Shown here: positions 27,822 through 36,301 of the stretch, piece after piece
Layout of the letters: every line of letters starts with the position of its first letter
How positions within the stretch are numbered: the stretch's first letter is position 1
NCBI GenBank assembly: GCA_013299115.1
Contig: JAAFKA010000001.1
Location: 186,001-250,000, forward strand
Length of the DNA stretch: 64,000 nucleotides
Reading direction: 5' to 3'
From: Cytophagales bacterium
Lineage (GTDB): Bacteria; Bacteroidota; Bacteroidia; Cytophagales; Thermoflexibacteraceae
Notes under the pieces: model-generated
What the model was told of the DNA's origin: nothing
What the model saw: the letters and a program-made list of their open reading frames with translations, nothing else
Databases searched by the model: none
Made by a program: the position numbers and the translations under genes

Positions 27822-27903
27822 GCGGATGTGGCGAAATTGGTAGACGCATCAGACTTAGGATCTGACGCTGCGAGGCATGGGGGTTCGAGTCCCTCCATCC
27901 GCA
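27822..27903 (+). tRNA. tRNA-Leu (anticodon TAG)
   Basis: An 82-base class II tRNA. GCGGATG pairs with CATCCGC, the discriminator is A, the D arm is GCGAAATTGGTAGACGC, the anticodon loop has TAG in CTTAGGA, and the T loop is TTCGAGT. The sequence is close to the well-known bacterial leucine tRNA with this anticodon. CCA is not encoded. The trigger factor gene starts 88 bases later. Confidence 0.97.
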
Positions 27904-27912
27904 CTGAAATCC

Positions 27913-27949
27913 AAAAATGACATCTTTGCTTGTTAAAGATGTCATTTTT
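27913..27949 (+). terminator. Terminator of tRNA-Leu
   Basis: Perfect 15-bp arms AAAAATGACATCTTT (27913-27927) and AAAGATGTCATTTTT (27935-27949), directly after the tRNA. The stem is identical to the inner stem of the nested repeat at 14580-14612. Confidence 0.8.
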
Positions 27950-27990
27950 TGTGTTAAATTATATTGTTCAACTCTAACTATTCTACTACA

Positions 27991-29340
27991 TTGGAAATTG
28001 TTTTTGATAAAAAAGATAGTGTTAATGCACAAGTAAGATTAAAAATTGAGAAAGCAGATTACCAACCACAGTTGGAAAAATCTGTTAAAGAATTTGCAAA
28101 AACTGCAGCAATCAAAGGGTTTCGTCCGGGCAAAGTACCTGTTCCTATGGTACAAAAAATGTTTGGCAAAGACATCAAGGTCAGGGAAGTGAACGAAATT
28201 GCAAAAAATTCTTTGTTTGATTACCTCAAATCAAATGAAATCAATATTTTGGGTTCTCCTATGGTTAGCTTAGACACCATCAAAACCCTTAACTGGTCGT
28301 CAGAGGCTTTTGAGTTTATCTATGACCTCGGTTTACGTCCTGAATTTACAATAGATTTGGCTTCTTTGGAAGTTCCTTTTTATACGCTTACCGTAGGCGA
28401 CAGCGAAGTGGCTGAACTCAAAGAAAGACTACGCCAAGTACACGCCAGCTATACACAATACGAAGAAGTAGCTGATGGGCATACTGTTTTTGGCTTGCTC
28501 AACTACGGAGATACTTCGCGTTTTGTGCATTTGAAAACAGATGAGGTTACGCCAGAAAGCAAAGCCTTGTTGATAGGCAAGAAAAAAGAGGAAAATGTGG
28601 AGTTGAGTTTCAAAAATCTTTATCCTACCGAAGACACCTTAGCCAAAGCCTTGCGTCTGACAGTGGAGGAAGTGCAAGCAATCACAGCAACAGAAGCAAC
28701 TTTGACAATAAGAGAAACTTTTACTTCTACACCAGCCGAACTCAATGAACAGTTTTACAACACTGTTTTTGGCGAAGGAAAAGTAAGCAACGAAGACGAA
28801 TTTAATGCTAAATTGGTAGAAATTCTCAACAAAAAGTTCGGTATAGAGGCAAAGGGCGTGGCAGTAACTTATTTCCGCAACCACTTGTTGAAAAATGTAA
28901 CAGTAACTTTGCCTGATGAGTTTTTGAAAAAATGGATGCAAAGCCAGTCGCAAACTGCTATTCAAAATCTTGATGCAGAATATGCCCAAATGAACGAGGC
29001 AGTGCGTTATGACTTGATATTGTCTAAACTAAGCAAAGAACACAACTTGCCACAACTCGACGAAATGAATTTGGTGGACAAAGTAAGAGATACTTATTTC
29101 TTAGAATTTTTCTATTCACGTCCTATGTTTGTCGATGGGTTGACTGATTTTTTTGCTTACCAATTTTTGCAAACCAAAGAAAATCAAAGTGTAATAGAAA
29201 GCCTAAAAGGTGCAGTAGTTGCCGAAAAATTGTTGGCAATTATCAAGCCTTTGATTAAAGCAAACGACATCACTATTTCGGGCATTGAGTTTGAAAAAAC
29301 AGAATTGCAGAAAAAAGAGTTTCTAATTCCTAACGAATAG
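27991..29340 (+). CDS. tig: Trigger factor
   Basis: A 449-residue ribosome-bound chaperone with peptidyl-prolyl isomerase character. The N-terminal domain has IKGFRPGKVPVPMVQKMFG, the signature loop that docks on ribosomal protein L23. The middle PPIase-like part is poorly conserved, as in other Bacteroidota, and the C-terminal helical arms are present. No ATG is available: the frame is closed by a stop at 27955-27957, and the protein most likely starts at TTG 27991 (EIVFDKKDSVNA... agrees with the family's first residues). A TTG at 27964 is possible. It stands between tRNA-Leu and a strong terminator. Confidence 0.93.
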   Translation: MEIVFDKKDSVNAQVRLKIEKADYQPQLEKSVKEFAKTAAIKGFRPGKVPVPMVQKMFGKDIKVREVNEIAKNSLFDYLKSNEINILGSPMVSLDTIKTLNWSSEAFEFIYDLGLRPEFTIDLASLEVPFYTLTVGDSEVAELKERLRQVHASYTQYEEVADGHTVFGLLNYGDTSRFVHLKTDEVTPESKALLIGKKKEENVELSFKNLYPTEDTLAKALRLTVEEVQAITATEATLTIRETFTSTPAELNEQFYNTVFGEGKVSNEDEFNAKLVEILNKKFGIEAKGVAVTYFRNHLLKNVTVTLPDEFLKKWMQSQSQTAIQNLDAEYAQMNEAVRYDLILSKLSKEHNLPQLDEMNLVDKVRDTYFLEFFYSRPMFVDGLTDFFAYQFLQTKENQSVIESLKGAVVAEKLLAIIKPLIKANDITISGIEFEKTELQKKEFLIPNE

Positions 29341-29383
29341 CCTGTCGTACTATTTGATTTTTGGACAGATTATAAACGATTCC

Positions 29384-29417
29384 GCACCAACAGCTACTAA
29401 AACTGTTGGTGCTTTTT
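29384..29417 (+). terminator. Terminator of tig
   Basis: Perfect 10-bp arms GCACCAACAG (29384-29393) and CTGTTGGTGC (29403-29412) followed by TTTTT. Confidence 0.9.
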
Positions 29418-29442
29418 GTTTATTCCTATTTTTCTTATCTTT

Positions 29443-29649
29443 ATGTTAATTAAAACCTCAAATTATTTTATTAAAACAGATTTGCCACCAATGGTTGAAA
29501 GTGCAACCAAAATCTATACACACCAAGAATTTGTGCGTTTTATTAATCTCTTAACAGACGCAAATTTGAGTTTGCGGAGGGCAAAATTTACCCTGCACAG
29601 AATTGAAACCCTGCAAGAGCTTTATTATGGAGTAGATTTTGAAGAATAA
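29443..29649 (+). CDS. Small hypothetical protein (68 residues)
   Basis: No family was recognised. From ATG 29443 the product reads MLIKTSNYFIKTDLPPMVES..., ending YYGVDFEE. The part from YTHQEFVRFINLLTDANLSLRRAKF to the end looks like two helices and is free of low-complexity sequence, which supports a real gene. It starts just after the tig terminator, on the same strand, and has no clear promoter. There is no signal peptide or membrane helix. Confidence 0.5.
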   Translation: MLIKTSNYFIKTDLPPMVESATKIYTHQEFVRFINLLTDANLSLRRAKFTLHRIETLQELYYGVDFEE

Positions 29650-29654
29650 GTTTT

Positions 29655-29912
29655 TTAACAATCTTTCATTGGGCAAGGAATAGGTTTTCCCTTTTTAATA
29701 GTTCGGGCTTTTTTATTACCACCCTTGCTGCTACCACAAGCATAAAAAGTTTGAGTGCCACCAACCAAAAAAATTATTACCAGCCCTCGTAAAGCAAACG
29801 AAAAAAGTTTTTCTTTTAAGAAAACAGATTTACCAACAGTTGCAACGGAAGGTAACACAAAGACAATAGATTTAGTTGCAAAGGCAACCAATTTAGAAAC
29901 AGCGTAGTGCAT
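29655..29912 (-). CDS. Small predicted lipoprotein, start uncertain
   Basis: The C-terminal 40 residues look real: a hydrophobic stretch, GLVIIFLVGGTQTFYAC, fits a lipoprotein signal ending at Cys59, followed by a short basic tail GSSKGGNKKARTIKKGK and the end PIPCPMKDC. The first 45 residues before this are less convincing, and a later non-ATG start (near 29775) would give a standard signal peptide. No family is named with confidence. The next gene on the same strand, eight bases away, is a second tiny lipoprotein. Confidence 0.5.
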   Translation of the reverse strand: MHYAVSKLVAFATKSIVFVLPSVATVGKSVFLKEKLFSFALRGLVIIFLVGGTQTFYACGSSKGGNKKARTIKKGKPIPCPMKDC

Positions 29913-29919
29913 AAAGAGT

Positions 29920-30048
29920 TTATTTTACACTAGATTTGTACGGTTTCTTCTTGTAAGCAGGTGGAGTCCACGCTGTTTTTGGGGCATGATAACACGCAGT
30001 AGTACCAAAAAGGAAAAAGGTAATTAAGACAGATACAAAATATTTCAT
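29920..30048 (-). CDS. Very small predicted lipoprotein (42 residues)
   Basis: From ATG 30048 the product is a signal peptide with lipobox-like end LFGTTAC (Cys19), followed by a short Pro/Lys/Tyr-rich tail ending YKSSVK. The frame is open further upstream to 30141, but that part adds an odd basic leader before a second hydrophobic stretch, so the shorter form is chosen. Function is unknown. It is paired with the small lipoprotein gene downstream. Confidence 0.5.
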   Translation of the reverse strand: MKYFVSVLITFFLFGTTACYHAPKTAWTPPAYKKKPYKSSVK

Positions 30049-30154
30049 AAATAGTTGCAAGTTTTTTGATTCTAAATATCGTTTACCTCTATTTACAGTC
30101 AAAGATAGTAAATCTAAGCCAAATTGCAAAAAGAAAAGCAATAAAAAAAATTAG

Positions 30155-30195
30155 AAAAACAGAAAACTAACCATCTCGGATAGTTTCTGTTTTTT
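30155..30195 (-). terminator. Terminator of the accA-LOG operon
   Basis: Arms AAAAACAGAAAACTA and TAGTTTCTGTTTTT with a one-base bulge, 10 bases after the LOG-family stop codon on the minus strand. Confidence 0.7.
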
Positions 30196-30205
30196 TACTG
30201 AAACT

Positions 30206-30940
30206 CTAAAAATTAGGCATCAGCATGTGCTTGTATTTTTCGTAGAAATCGTCTATCACTGCAACGGCAGCTTCTGGCGTATCTACCAAACTGATGAGGT
30301 CTAAATCTTGTGGACTTACATTTTTTTCCTTGTCCCTCACTGTTTCTTTTATCCAATCTAATAAGCCTTTCCAATAGTCAGTACCGACCAAAACGATAGG
30401 AAAACGTGCAATTTTGTCGGTTTGAATCAGTGTATAGGCTTCAAACAACTCATCGAGAGTACCTAGGCCACCGGGCATGACAATAAAACCTTGCGAATAT
30501 TTGATAAACATTACTTTGCGGACAAAGAAATAATCGAAGTTGATATTTTTGTCATAATCCACATATTGGTTGCTGGACTGTTCAAAAGGCAAATGAATAT
30601 TTAGCCCAACTGACTTGCCTCCTGCCTCTTTTGCCCCTTTATTGCCTGCCTCCATGATACCAGGTCCGCCACCAGTGATTACGCCGTAGCCATGTTGCAC
30701 CAATCGGGCAGCTATATCCACTGTCATTTGGTAATAGGGGTTGTCAGGCTTTGTGCGGGCAGAGCCAAAAATACTCACGCAAGGTCCTATCCTTGCCATT
30801 TTTTCCATGCCCTCTACAAATTCGGACATGACTTTGAATATCATCCAAGAGTTCATACTCTTAACCTCACTCCAGTCTTTTTGCGACAAGGCTCGGCGTA
30901 TTCTTTCCGCGTCTTTTTCAGGAGAATGTTCTATTGCCAT
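30206..30940 (-). CDS. LOG-family protein (TIGR00730, Rossmann fold)
   Basis: A 244-residue cytoplasmic protein of the LOG/lysine-decarboxylase-like family. In plants and some bacteria LOG enzymes cleave cytokinin riboside 5'-monophosphate; other bacterial members are nucleotide-5'-monophosphate nucleosidases, and the substrate cannot be told here. The motifs are ITGGGPGIMEAGNKGA (about 89-103) and PGGLGTLDELFE (156-167), the latter the conserved PGGxGTxxE catalytic and binding site. It is the last gene of a minus-strand set with accA and a small membrane protein, 39 bases after the latter, and is followed by a terminator. Confidence 0.94.
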   Translation of the reverse strand: MAIEHSPEKDAERIRRALSQKDWSEVKSMNSWMIFKVMSEFVEGMEKMARIGPCVSIFGSARTKPDNPYYQMTVDIAARLVQHGYGVITGGGPGIMEAGNKGAKEAGGKSVGLNIHLPFEQSSNQYVDYDKNINFDYFFVRKVMFIKYSQGFIVMPGGLGTLDELFEAYTLIQTDKIARFPIVLVGTDYWKGLLDWIKETVRDKEKNVSPQDLDLISLVDTPEAAVAVIDDFYEKYKHMLMPNF

Positions 30941-30979
30941 ATTGTTTTGTGTTGTTTTTAAATTGAAAATTGGTACTAA

Positions 30980-31351
30980 TTACTTTTTCACTTTTTTCAG
31001 CAAGGCATTGATTTCAAAGATAGTAAATGCAAAGTATAGACAAAAAAAAGTGATAGCAAAATGAATTTGGTTGTCTTTGAAAAAATAAAAATAGGTAAAC
31101 AGCACAGTACCCGACAAGAGCAACCGAATAGCCGTAGAACCCATGCTGGCGTTATAAAAATCAAAAGCATCTTGTGTTTTTATTCCTTTGTTTATTAGGT
31201 AGTAGCTCAGGGCAGTCAAGGCAACCAAATAGCCGAATAGCCCCCAAGAGTAAGGGGCTACCCATTCAGGTTTAAAGAGTTGCAAACTCAACAAAACCCA
31301 AAAGATGATGCCACAAAAGATAGCAAAAGATTTATAAAAAGAATTTGCCAT
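30980..31351 (-). CDS. Small membrane protein of unknown function (four helices)
   Basis: A 123-residue protein with four hydrophobic segments (about 7-24, 36-52, 75-91, 96-113) and a Lys-rich end. No family was named with confidence. The third segment, NASMGSTAIRLLLSGTVLF, and the overall layout resemble the small AtpI-like proteins found before atpB in some genomes, but here the gene lies between accA (4 bases upstream) and the LOG gene, 4 kb from atpB. It is probably co-transcribed with both. Confidence 0.75.
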   Translation of the reverse strand: MANSFYKSFAIFCGIIFWVLLSLQLFKPEWVAPYSWGLFGYLVALTALSYYLINKGIKTQDAFDFYNASMGSTAIRLLLSGTVLFTYFYFFKDNQIHFAITFFCLYFAFTIFEINALLKKVKK

Positions 31352-31355
31352 TATT

Positions 31356-32303
31356 TTATCGATTAACCACGCCCATTTTGCAAAATTTATCTATCCTTTG
31401 CTCTATACGTTGTGCGGGAGTAAGTTGTTCTAAGGTAGCACAAGTTTCTAAAATTACTCTTTTCACTTCGGCTGCTATGGTAGGTATAGCCGTATGCGCA
31501 CCGCCCAACGGTTCTTTGATAATGCCGTCTATCAAATTGAACTTCATCATGTCGGGTGCGGTGAGTTTCAATGCCTCCGCAGCTTGTTCTTTGTAGTCCC
31601 AGCTACGCCACAAGATAGACGAGCAAGACTCTGGCGAAATAACTGAATACCATGTATTTTCGAGCATAAAAACCCTGTCGCCAATGGCAATACCCAAAGC
31701 CCCGCCTGATGCTCCTTCGCCTATGATGATGCAAATGACAGGTACTTTGAGCATAAACATCTCTTTTAGGTTGCGAGCTATGGCTTCGCCTTGTCCTCTT
31801 TCCTCTGCCTCTATGCCAGGGAAAGCACCTGGCGTATCTATAAATGTAACAATAGGCTTGTTAAATTTTTCGGCAACTTTCATCAGTCGCAAGGCTTTGC
31901 GGTAGCCTTCGGGGTTGGGCATACCAAAATTGCGATACTGCCTTTGTTTGGTGTTTCGACCTTTTTGCTGCCCAATGAGCATAAAAGTTTTGCCTTCGAT
32001 AGCAGCCAAACCACCAATCATTGCCTTGTCGTCTGCCACATTTCTGTCGCCATGCAACTCTATAAAATCATCTGTAATTTGTTCTATATAGTCTAAGGTA
32101 TAAGGTCTATCAGCATGACGAGAAAGCTGTACTCTCTGCCAACGAGTCAGGTTTTGGTAGGTTTCTGTTTTTAGGGCAATAATACGCTGTTCGAGGAGCA
32201 TAGTAGCCTCTTCTACATTCATTCCATTTTGCGATGCCAATTTTTTCATTTCGGCTAACTTCGCCTCCAATTCCACAATAGGTTTTTCAAAGTCCAATAG
32301 CAT
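31356..32303 (-). CDS. accA: Acetyl-CoA carboxylase carboxyltransferase subunit alpha
   Basis: A 315-residue subunit that, with AccD, transfers the carboxyl group from biotin to acetyl-CoA, giving malonyl-CoA for fatty-acid synthesis. The start [19 protein letters not shown] is the usual helical lead. The crotonase-like core shows [58 protein letters not shown] and [32 protein letters not shown], all family signatures. It heads the operon accA-membrane protein-LOG. Confidence 0.98.
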   Translation of the reverse strand: MLLDFEKPIVELEAKLAEMKKLASQNGMNVEEATMLLEQRIIALKTETYQNLTRWQRVQLSRHADRPYTLDYIEQITDDFIELHGDRNVADDKAMIGGLAAIEGKTFMLIGQQKGRNTKQRQYRNFGMPNPEGYRKALRLMKVAEKFNKPIVTFIDTPGAFPGIEAEERGQGEAIARNLKEMFMLKVPVICIIIGEGASGGALGIAIGDRVFMLENTWYSVISPESCSSILWRSWDYKEQAAEALKLTAPDMMKFNLIDGIIKEPLGGAHTAIPTIAAEVKRVILETCATLEQLTPAQRIEQRIDKFCKMGVVNR

Positions 32304-32424
32304 GGTCGTTTAGGTGCAATATTTTGATATAACATAGCAAAAAAACATAAACTTTTGGTAATAACAAAAATATTTGGAAAAACTTACAACTTGTTGCTAT
32401 TTTTTATAATATTTGCCCTCCATT

Positions 32425-32556
32425 AGCAGTAACATTTCTCAAAGAGGTAGTGCCATACAAGTTATGCTGTAACTACCTTAGAACTAACATTTCTTTAAGA
32501 AATGTTAGTTCTGAGTATTACATCTGTGGCACTACCCTCAAAGAAATGTTACTGCT
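32425..32556. mobile_element. Family A: complete MITE-like element inserted into the core of another
   Basis: The outer palindrome AGCAGTAACATTTCT-CAA-AGAAATGTTACTGCT is split. Its left half ends at 32444 (...CTCAAAG) and its right half starts at 32539 (CAAAGAAATG...). CAAAG is present on both sides of the insert, a 5-bp target duplication. The insert (32445-32538, 94 bp) begins AGGTAGTGCCA and ends TGGCACTACCCT, near-perfect inverted ends, and holds the core AGAACTAACATTTCT/AGAAATGTTAGTTCT. It has no coding capacity. Confidence 0.85.
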
Positions 32557-32583
32557 GAACATTACCCAAATTTTCAATCAAAT

Positions 32584-32808
32584 ATGGCAACAACAAAAAT
32601 TACAATTAAAAGCAACAGTGCTATCCGCATCGAAGGAGATTTCGAGATAGTAGATTCAGAGGGCAAGGTTTATGGTTTGGGCGGTAGAGAAGTGATTTCT
32701 CTCTGCCGTTGTGGACTGACAAAAAATGCCCCTTTTTGCGATGGTTCTCACAAAGAAAATTTCACTCACGAAGCAACAGCTTTCGATTTACCTGAGAAAA
32801 AAGTGTAA
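32584..32808 (+). CDS. CDGSH iron-sulphur domain protein
   Basis: A 74-residue protein with one CDGSH domain, binding a 2Fe-2S cluster through three Cys and one His. The motif is complete: Cys41 and Cys43 (LCRCGLTKNAP), Cys52 and His56 (FCDGSHKE). Before it is a short beta part, NSAIRIEGDFEIVDSEG, as in other stand-alone bacterial members. Roles in redox or iron handling are proposed for the family; none can be fixed here. The gene is alone, starting after the nested repeat and ending at a terminator shared with the next gene. Confidence 0.95.
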   Translation: MATTKITIKSNSAIRIEGDFEIVDSEGKVYGLGGREVISLCRCGLTKNAPFCDGSHKENFTHEATAFDLPEKKV

Positions 32809-32811
32809 AAC

Positions 32812-32864
32812 AGTAATCAGTTATCAGTGAACAGTTTTTTACTGTTCATTGATAACTGATTACT
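32812..32864. terminator. Bidirectional terminator
   Basis: 24-bp arms with a single mismatch (32812-32835 and 32841-32864), five-base T loop, between the CDGSH gene and the convergent binding-protein gene, whose stop codon lies inside the right arm. Confidence 0.85.
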
Positions 32865-34566
32865 CTAAGACTGTCATCTCCAATTTCCCTTCCTTAAATT
32901 TACCTATGCTCATTTTTTGGTTATCGTGTCCTTTGGTGTAGTCAAAACCTTGCAGTAGCAAACCTTCTACTTTTTCGTTGCCCAATGATTTGCTCAAATC
33001 ACGACCATATTTTTTGAGCATTTTAGCAAAATAATACAAGGCGTCATGCCCCAAATAAGAAAAACGCGAAGGTATCATATTCGACTTGTCTATGTACTCT
33101 GTATCAAAATTGCGGACTGCGGGCTGTGCGTAATCTACGTGGTAACTAAACAAAAAATGAACATTGGTTTGTTCTAATTGTTCGTAGGTAACTTGCTGAA
33201 AGTCAAGCCAATCTTGTGTGGTAATGATGTTCAGGTTGAGATTTTGCGACTCTATGCCACTCAATAAATTCACTGCTAAAGTTTGGTCTGTGGCAGCCAC
33301 AAAAATACATCTTTTGGTGGTCTTGCCCACCAAAGTTGCCAATTCGGTAGAAACCACCTTAAATGCACTGTATTTGGAGGCTATGTTTCGCAAAATGGTA
33401 ACTTTGCCATTCAATTCTTTAAATTTGGCTGCAAAATTATGAGCCAATACAGAGTCTTGGCGTTGGCTACCAAAATAAACAATGGTCGTATCAGAAAAGT
33501 TTTTTATTACATAGTCGGCTGCTTTTGCACCCAAACTTTCAGAGCTAATTTCGGTCAAAAAAGTGTTGTCATATTTTTTCAGCACTTCGGCATTGCCTGT
33601 GAGTGGATTGACCAAGCAAATTTGGTTTTTTATTGCAAAATCCACCAAAGGCGGTGTATCTTTTGGAAACATGGGACCCAGCAAGAGGTCTGCATTTTGC
33701 AAAGTTGGGTTTTGCAAGTGTGCTTTGATACGATTTTCGTCTTTTTGGGTGTCGTACAAAGACAATTCTATTGCTATGCCTTCTTTTCTTAGTTGGTCTT
33801 GTGCCACCAACAGCCCATAATAATAGTCTATCACAAATTGGTTTTTGCGTTGGGCTTTCACTGCTTCGGTTTCATTGATAAGCATAGGCAAAAAAGCAGC
33901 TACTTTTATTGGATTTCCTAATGTTTTAGTAGTTGCAACAGGTTGATTGACAACAGGTTGTGTTTCTTTTGGTACGATTGTTTCCTCCACATATTTTTTG
34001 CTTAGTTCGTCTAACAAAACTTTGTCCGTAGTGGTGGCTCTTTGCTCATACAGCACCTGCCAAAGCCTATAACTAATTTGCTCATTTTCAGGATAGACTT
34101 TATAGAGTTGTTTTAAAGCAGGCAAATTGGTAGTTTTTTTCAGATAATTGGCTTGCAAGGCTTGGGCTTTTGCTCGCAAAGTTGGGCTATAAATTTTGTT
34201 TAGGTAAGTAGTAGCCTCTACCAAATTTTCTTGACAAAATAAACTTTCAGCTAATAAGTAGTTGATTTCGTCATTTTTTTTCAAATTGCCTGCCCCATTC
34301 ACTAAGGTTTTCAAAGTTTGGGAAGTGGTGGCATACTCTTTTTGCTGGAACGCAGTGTAGGCATAATAAAAGTGAGCATACTCATAAAAAGCATTGTTGG
34401 TGTGCCTTTCCAACAAAGGTTTGAGTGCATCTTTTGCTAAATCAAATCTTTTTTCGTTCAGCAAATTCTTTGCGTAGTTGTACTTGTTCTTAAAATCTTG
34501 TTCTGAAGTTTGGGCAAACAGCGAAGAACTGACAAATAAAGCAAAAAAAAGGTATAAATGTTTCAT
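32860..34566 (-). CDS. Periplasmic-binding-type (LivK/LpoA-like) protein with N-terminal TPR
   Basis: A 568-residue exported protein (signal peptide MKHLYLFFALFVSSSLFAQ). Residues about 22-190 are TPR-like helices (NYAKNLLNEKRFDLAKDALKPLLE, FYYAYTAFQQKEYATTSQTLK). From about 220 it shows the type 1 periplasmic-binding fold: IKVAAFLPMLINE, IELSLYDTQKDENR, ADLLLGPMFP and CIFVAATDQTLAVNLLSGI. No transporter genes are nearby. TPR plus a binding-protein fold is the plan of LpoA, the activator of PBP1a, so a cell-wall role is possible, but amino-acid binding is equally open. Confidence 0.82.
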   Translation of the reverse strand: MKHLYLFFALFVSSSLFAQTSEQDFKNKYNYAKNLLNEKRFDLAKDALKPLLERHTNNAFYEYAHFYYAYTAFQQKEYATTSQTLKTLVNGAGNLKKNDEINYLLAESLFCQENLVEATTYLNKIYSPTLRAKAQALQANYLKKTTNLPALKQLYKVYPENEQISYRLWQVLYEQRATTTDKVLLDELSKKYVEETIVPKETQPVVNQPVATTKTLGNPIKVAAFLPMLINETEAVKAQRKNQFVIDYYYGLLVAQDQLRKEGIAIELSLYDTQKDENRIKAHLQNPTLQNADLLLGPMFPKDTPPLVDFAIKNQICLVNPLTGNAEVLKKYDNTFLTEISSESLGAKAADYVIKNFSDTTIVYFGSQRQDSVLAHNFAAKFKELNGKVTILRNIASKYSAFKVVSTELATLVGKTTKRCIFVAATDQTLAVNLLSGIESQNLNLNIITTQDWLDFQQVTYEQLEQTNVHFLFSYHVDYAQPAVRNFDTEYIDKSNMIPSRFSYLGHDALYYFAKMLKKYGRDLSKSLGNEKVEGLLLQGFDYTKGHDNQKMSIGKFKEGKLEMTVLE

Positions 34567-34788
34567 TGTAGTTAATGATTAAGTATTTTGTAAGCCGACC
34601 AACAGCTTTGCAGCCAAAGGTAATAACATTTATTGGAGAATGAAAACAACTTAAACAATTCCTACTTATCTACTTATTTCGTTCACAATCTTACATGACC
34701 TAAACTATTAATTTTTTTCAAGTTGGTATTTGCCTTACCTTGTTTACTTTTGCACGTATTTTGTAATAAATCCTCAAAAAACAATCTT

Positions 34789-36276
34789 ATGCTTACCAAA
34801 TCATTGCTTATTTTTGGGATTTTCCTTAGTTGCCTTTGGCAAAGCACTTGCCTTGTCGCCCAACCTCGCAAGGTGGTGCAATATTTTGACACCATTCACG
34901 ATGCTATAAAAGAAGAGTATTATGTGCTGAACGACAAGGGCAAAGAGGTAATGGAAGGGGACTATACAAGTTTTTATAACGATGGCAAGGTAAAAGTAAA
35001 AGCAACTTATCGGCAGGGCAATATGGACGGCAAAGTTACCCGATACTATGCAAACGGCGCCGTAGAACTCATCGGGCAGTTGGCAGCAGGCGTAAGGCAG
35101 GGCAACTACACAGAGTTTTATGAAGGGGGAAGCAAAAAATTGACTTACACCTACACAGACGATAAACGGCAGGGCGAAGTCTTGGGCTATAATCTGGAAG
35201 GCAAAATCATTCAAAAAGGTTGGTATGAAAACGATGCCCTGAAAGATTCGTTTTACACTTATTTTGCCGATGGCAAAGCTAAATCCATTGCCGTATTCAA
35301 AGAGGGCAAACTCAATGGCGAAACCTTAGAGTTTTACACCAACGGCAACCGAAAAACGGCTATCAACTACCTCAATAACCTACAAAATGGCAAACACACC
35401 GCCTACTATGAAAACGGAAACCCCGAAGTAGAGTCTTACTATGAGGCTGGTATGCTCCTCCACGACTCATTGCGGACTTATTACGACAACGGACAACTCG
35501 AACTGCACGTAAACAAAGACAGCTACCGATATGCTCGATTCGAAAAATTTAATCGGAATGGCAAAAAAATGGTCGAGGGCAGAATAATGACGAAGGCAAA
35601 CAGCCGAGTTGGTGGTTTTTTGCGTGGCGGCACAACCCAAAACACCAATTCTTTGCTGGCTGCGGTGCTTGACGGCGATGTGATTGGCTACTACGAAAAC
35701 GGCAACAAAAAATATGAGTTGCATTATTCGAGTGGCAAAAAAACAGGCACTAACCTTTATTACTATGAAACAGGCGTAATGAAAGAGAAAATTGTGTATT
35801 CAAACGAGGAAAAAGATAGAAAAATAAAAGCCTATACCGAAAAAGGTGAATTGGAAAGTGAAAAAACTTATACCAATGAGGTGCCTTCGGGCAAATGGGA
35901 GTATTTTTATCCAAATGGGCAGGTAAGAGCCGAAGAAAGTTACCAACAAGGCAAGATAGAGGGCATACGCAAAAGATTTTATCCCAACGGCAAATTGGAG
36001 GCTGATGAACTCTACAAAAAAGGGTTGAAACAAGGGGTTACAACAGTTTATTACGAGTCGGGCAAGACGAAGGCAACTATTCACTACAAAAACGACAAAA
36101 TTGCAGGACAGGTCAAAAATTTGTATGAAAATGGCAAAACAGCAAGTCAAGGCAAGCAATATGGCGACAGAAAAGAGGGCAAGTGGAATTATTACAACGA
36201 AAAAGGCAAAGTGCAAAAAGTGGAAGTTTGGAAACAAGGCATTATTATTTCTACAAAAGAGTTTAAGGTACAATAG
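34789..36276 (+). CDS. MORN/YwqK-repeat exported protein
   Basis: A 495-residue protein with a signal peptide (about 1-23, LVAQ) and almost entirely built of MORN-type units of the YwqK sort, about twenty of them, each near 22-24 residues with the pattern YYxNGxxKxxxxYxxGxxxG (for instance FYNDGKVKVKATYRQGNMDG, YYESGKTKATIHYKNDKIAG). Bacteroidota carry many such exported proteins of unknown function. The label YwqK antitoxin used for the family is not informative here: no toxin gene adjoins it. The ATG at 34789 is chosen because the signal peptide starts there; the frame extends further upstream. The gene is divergent from the binding-type protein. Confidence 0.9.
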   Translation: MLTKSLLIFGIFLSCLWQSTCLVAQPRKVVQYFDTIHDAIKEEYYVLNDKGKEVMEGDYTSFYNDGKVKVKATYRQGNMDGKVTRYYANGAVELIGQLAAGVRQGNYTEFYEGGSKKLTYTYTDDKRQGEVLGYNLEGKIIQKGWYENDALKDSFYTYFADGKAKSIAVFKEGKLNGETLEFYTNGNRKTAINYLNNLQNGKHTAYYENGNPEVESYYEAGMLLHDSLRTYYDNGQLELHVNKDSYRYARFEKFNRNGKKMVEGRIMTKANSRVGGFLRGGTTQNTNSLLAAVLDGDVIGYYENGNKKYELHYSSGKKTGTNLYYYETGVMKEKIVYSNEEKDRKIKAYTEKGELESEKTYTNEVPSGKWEYFYPNGQVRAEESYQQGKIEGIRKRFYPNGKLEADELYKKGLKQGVTTVYYESGKTKATIHYKNDKIAGQVKNLYENGKTASQGKQYGDRKEGKWNYYNEKGKVQKVEVWKQGIIISTKEFKVQ

Positions 36277-36301
36277 TTTGTTTACCTTTCGATTCTCAGA
36301 T

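Noticed and set aside
30980-31351. Small membrane protein as AtpI
   Set aside because: Size and helices would fit, but it lies between accA and a LOG gene, and no diagnostic motif is visible.
32450-32650. Short plus-strand frame through the nested element (contains RTNISLRNVS)
   Set aside because: It consists largely of repeat sequence read through and runs out of frame into the CDGSH gene; no independent gene is supported.
34789-36276. YwqK label taken as a toxin-antitoxin system
   Set aside because: No toxin gene is adjacent and the protein is exported; the label comes from the repeat family only.
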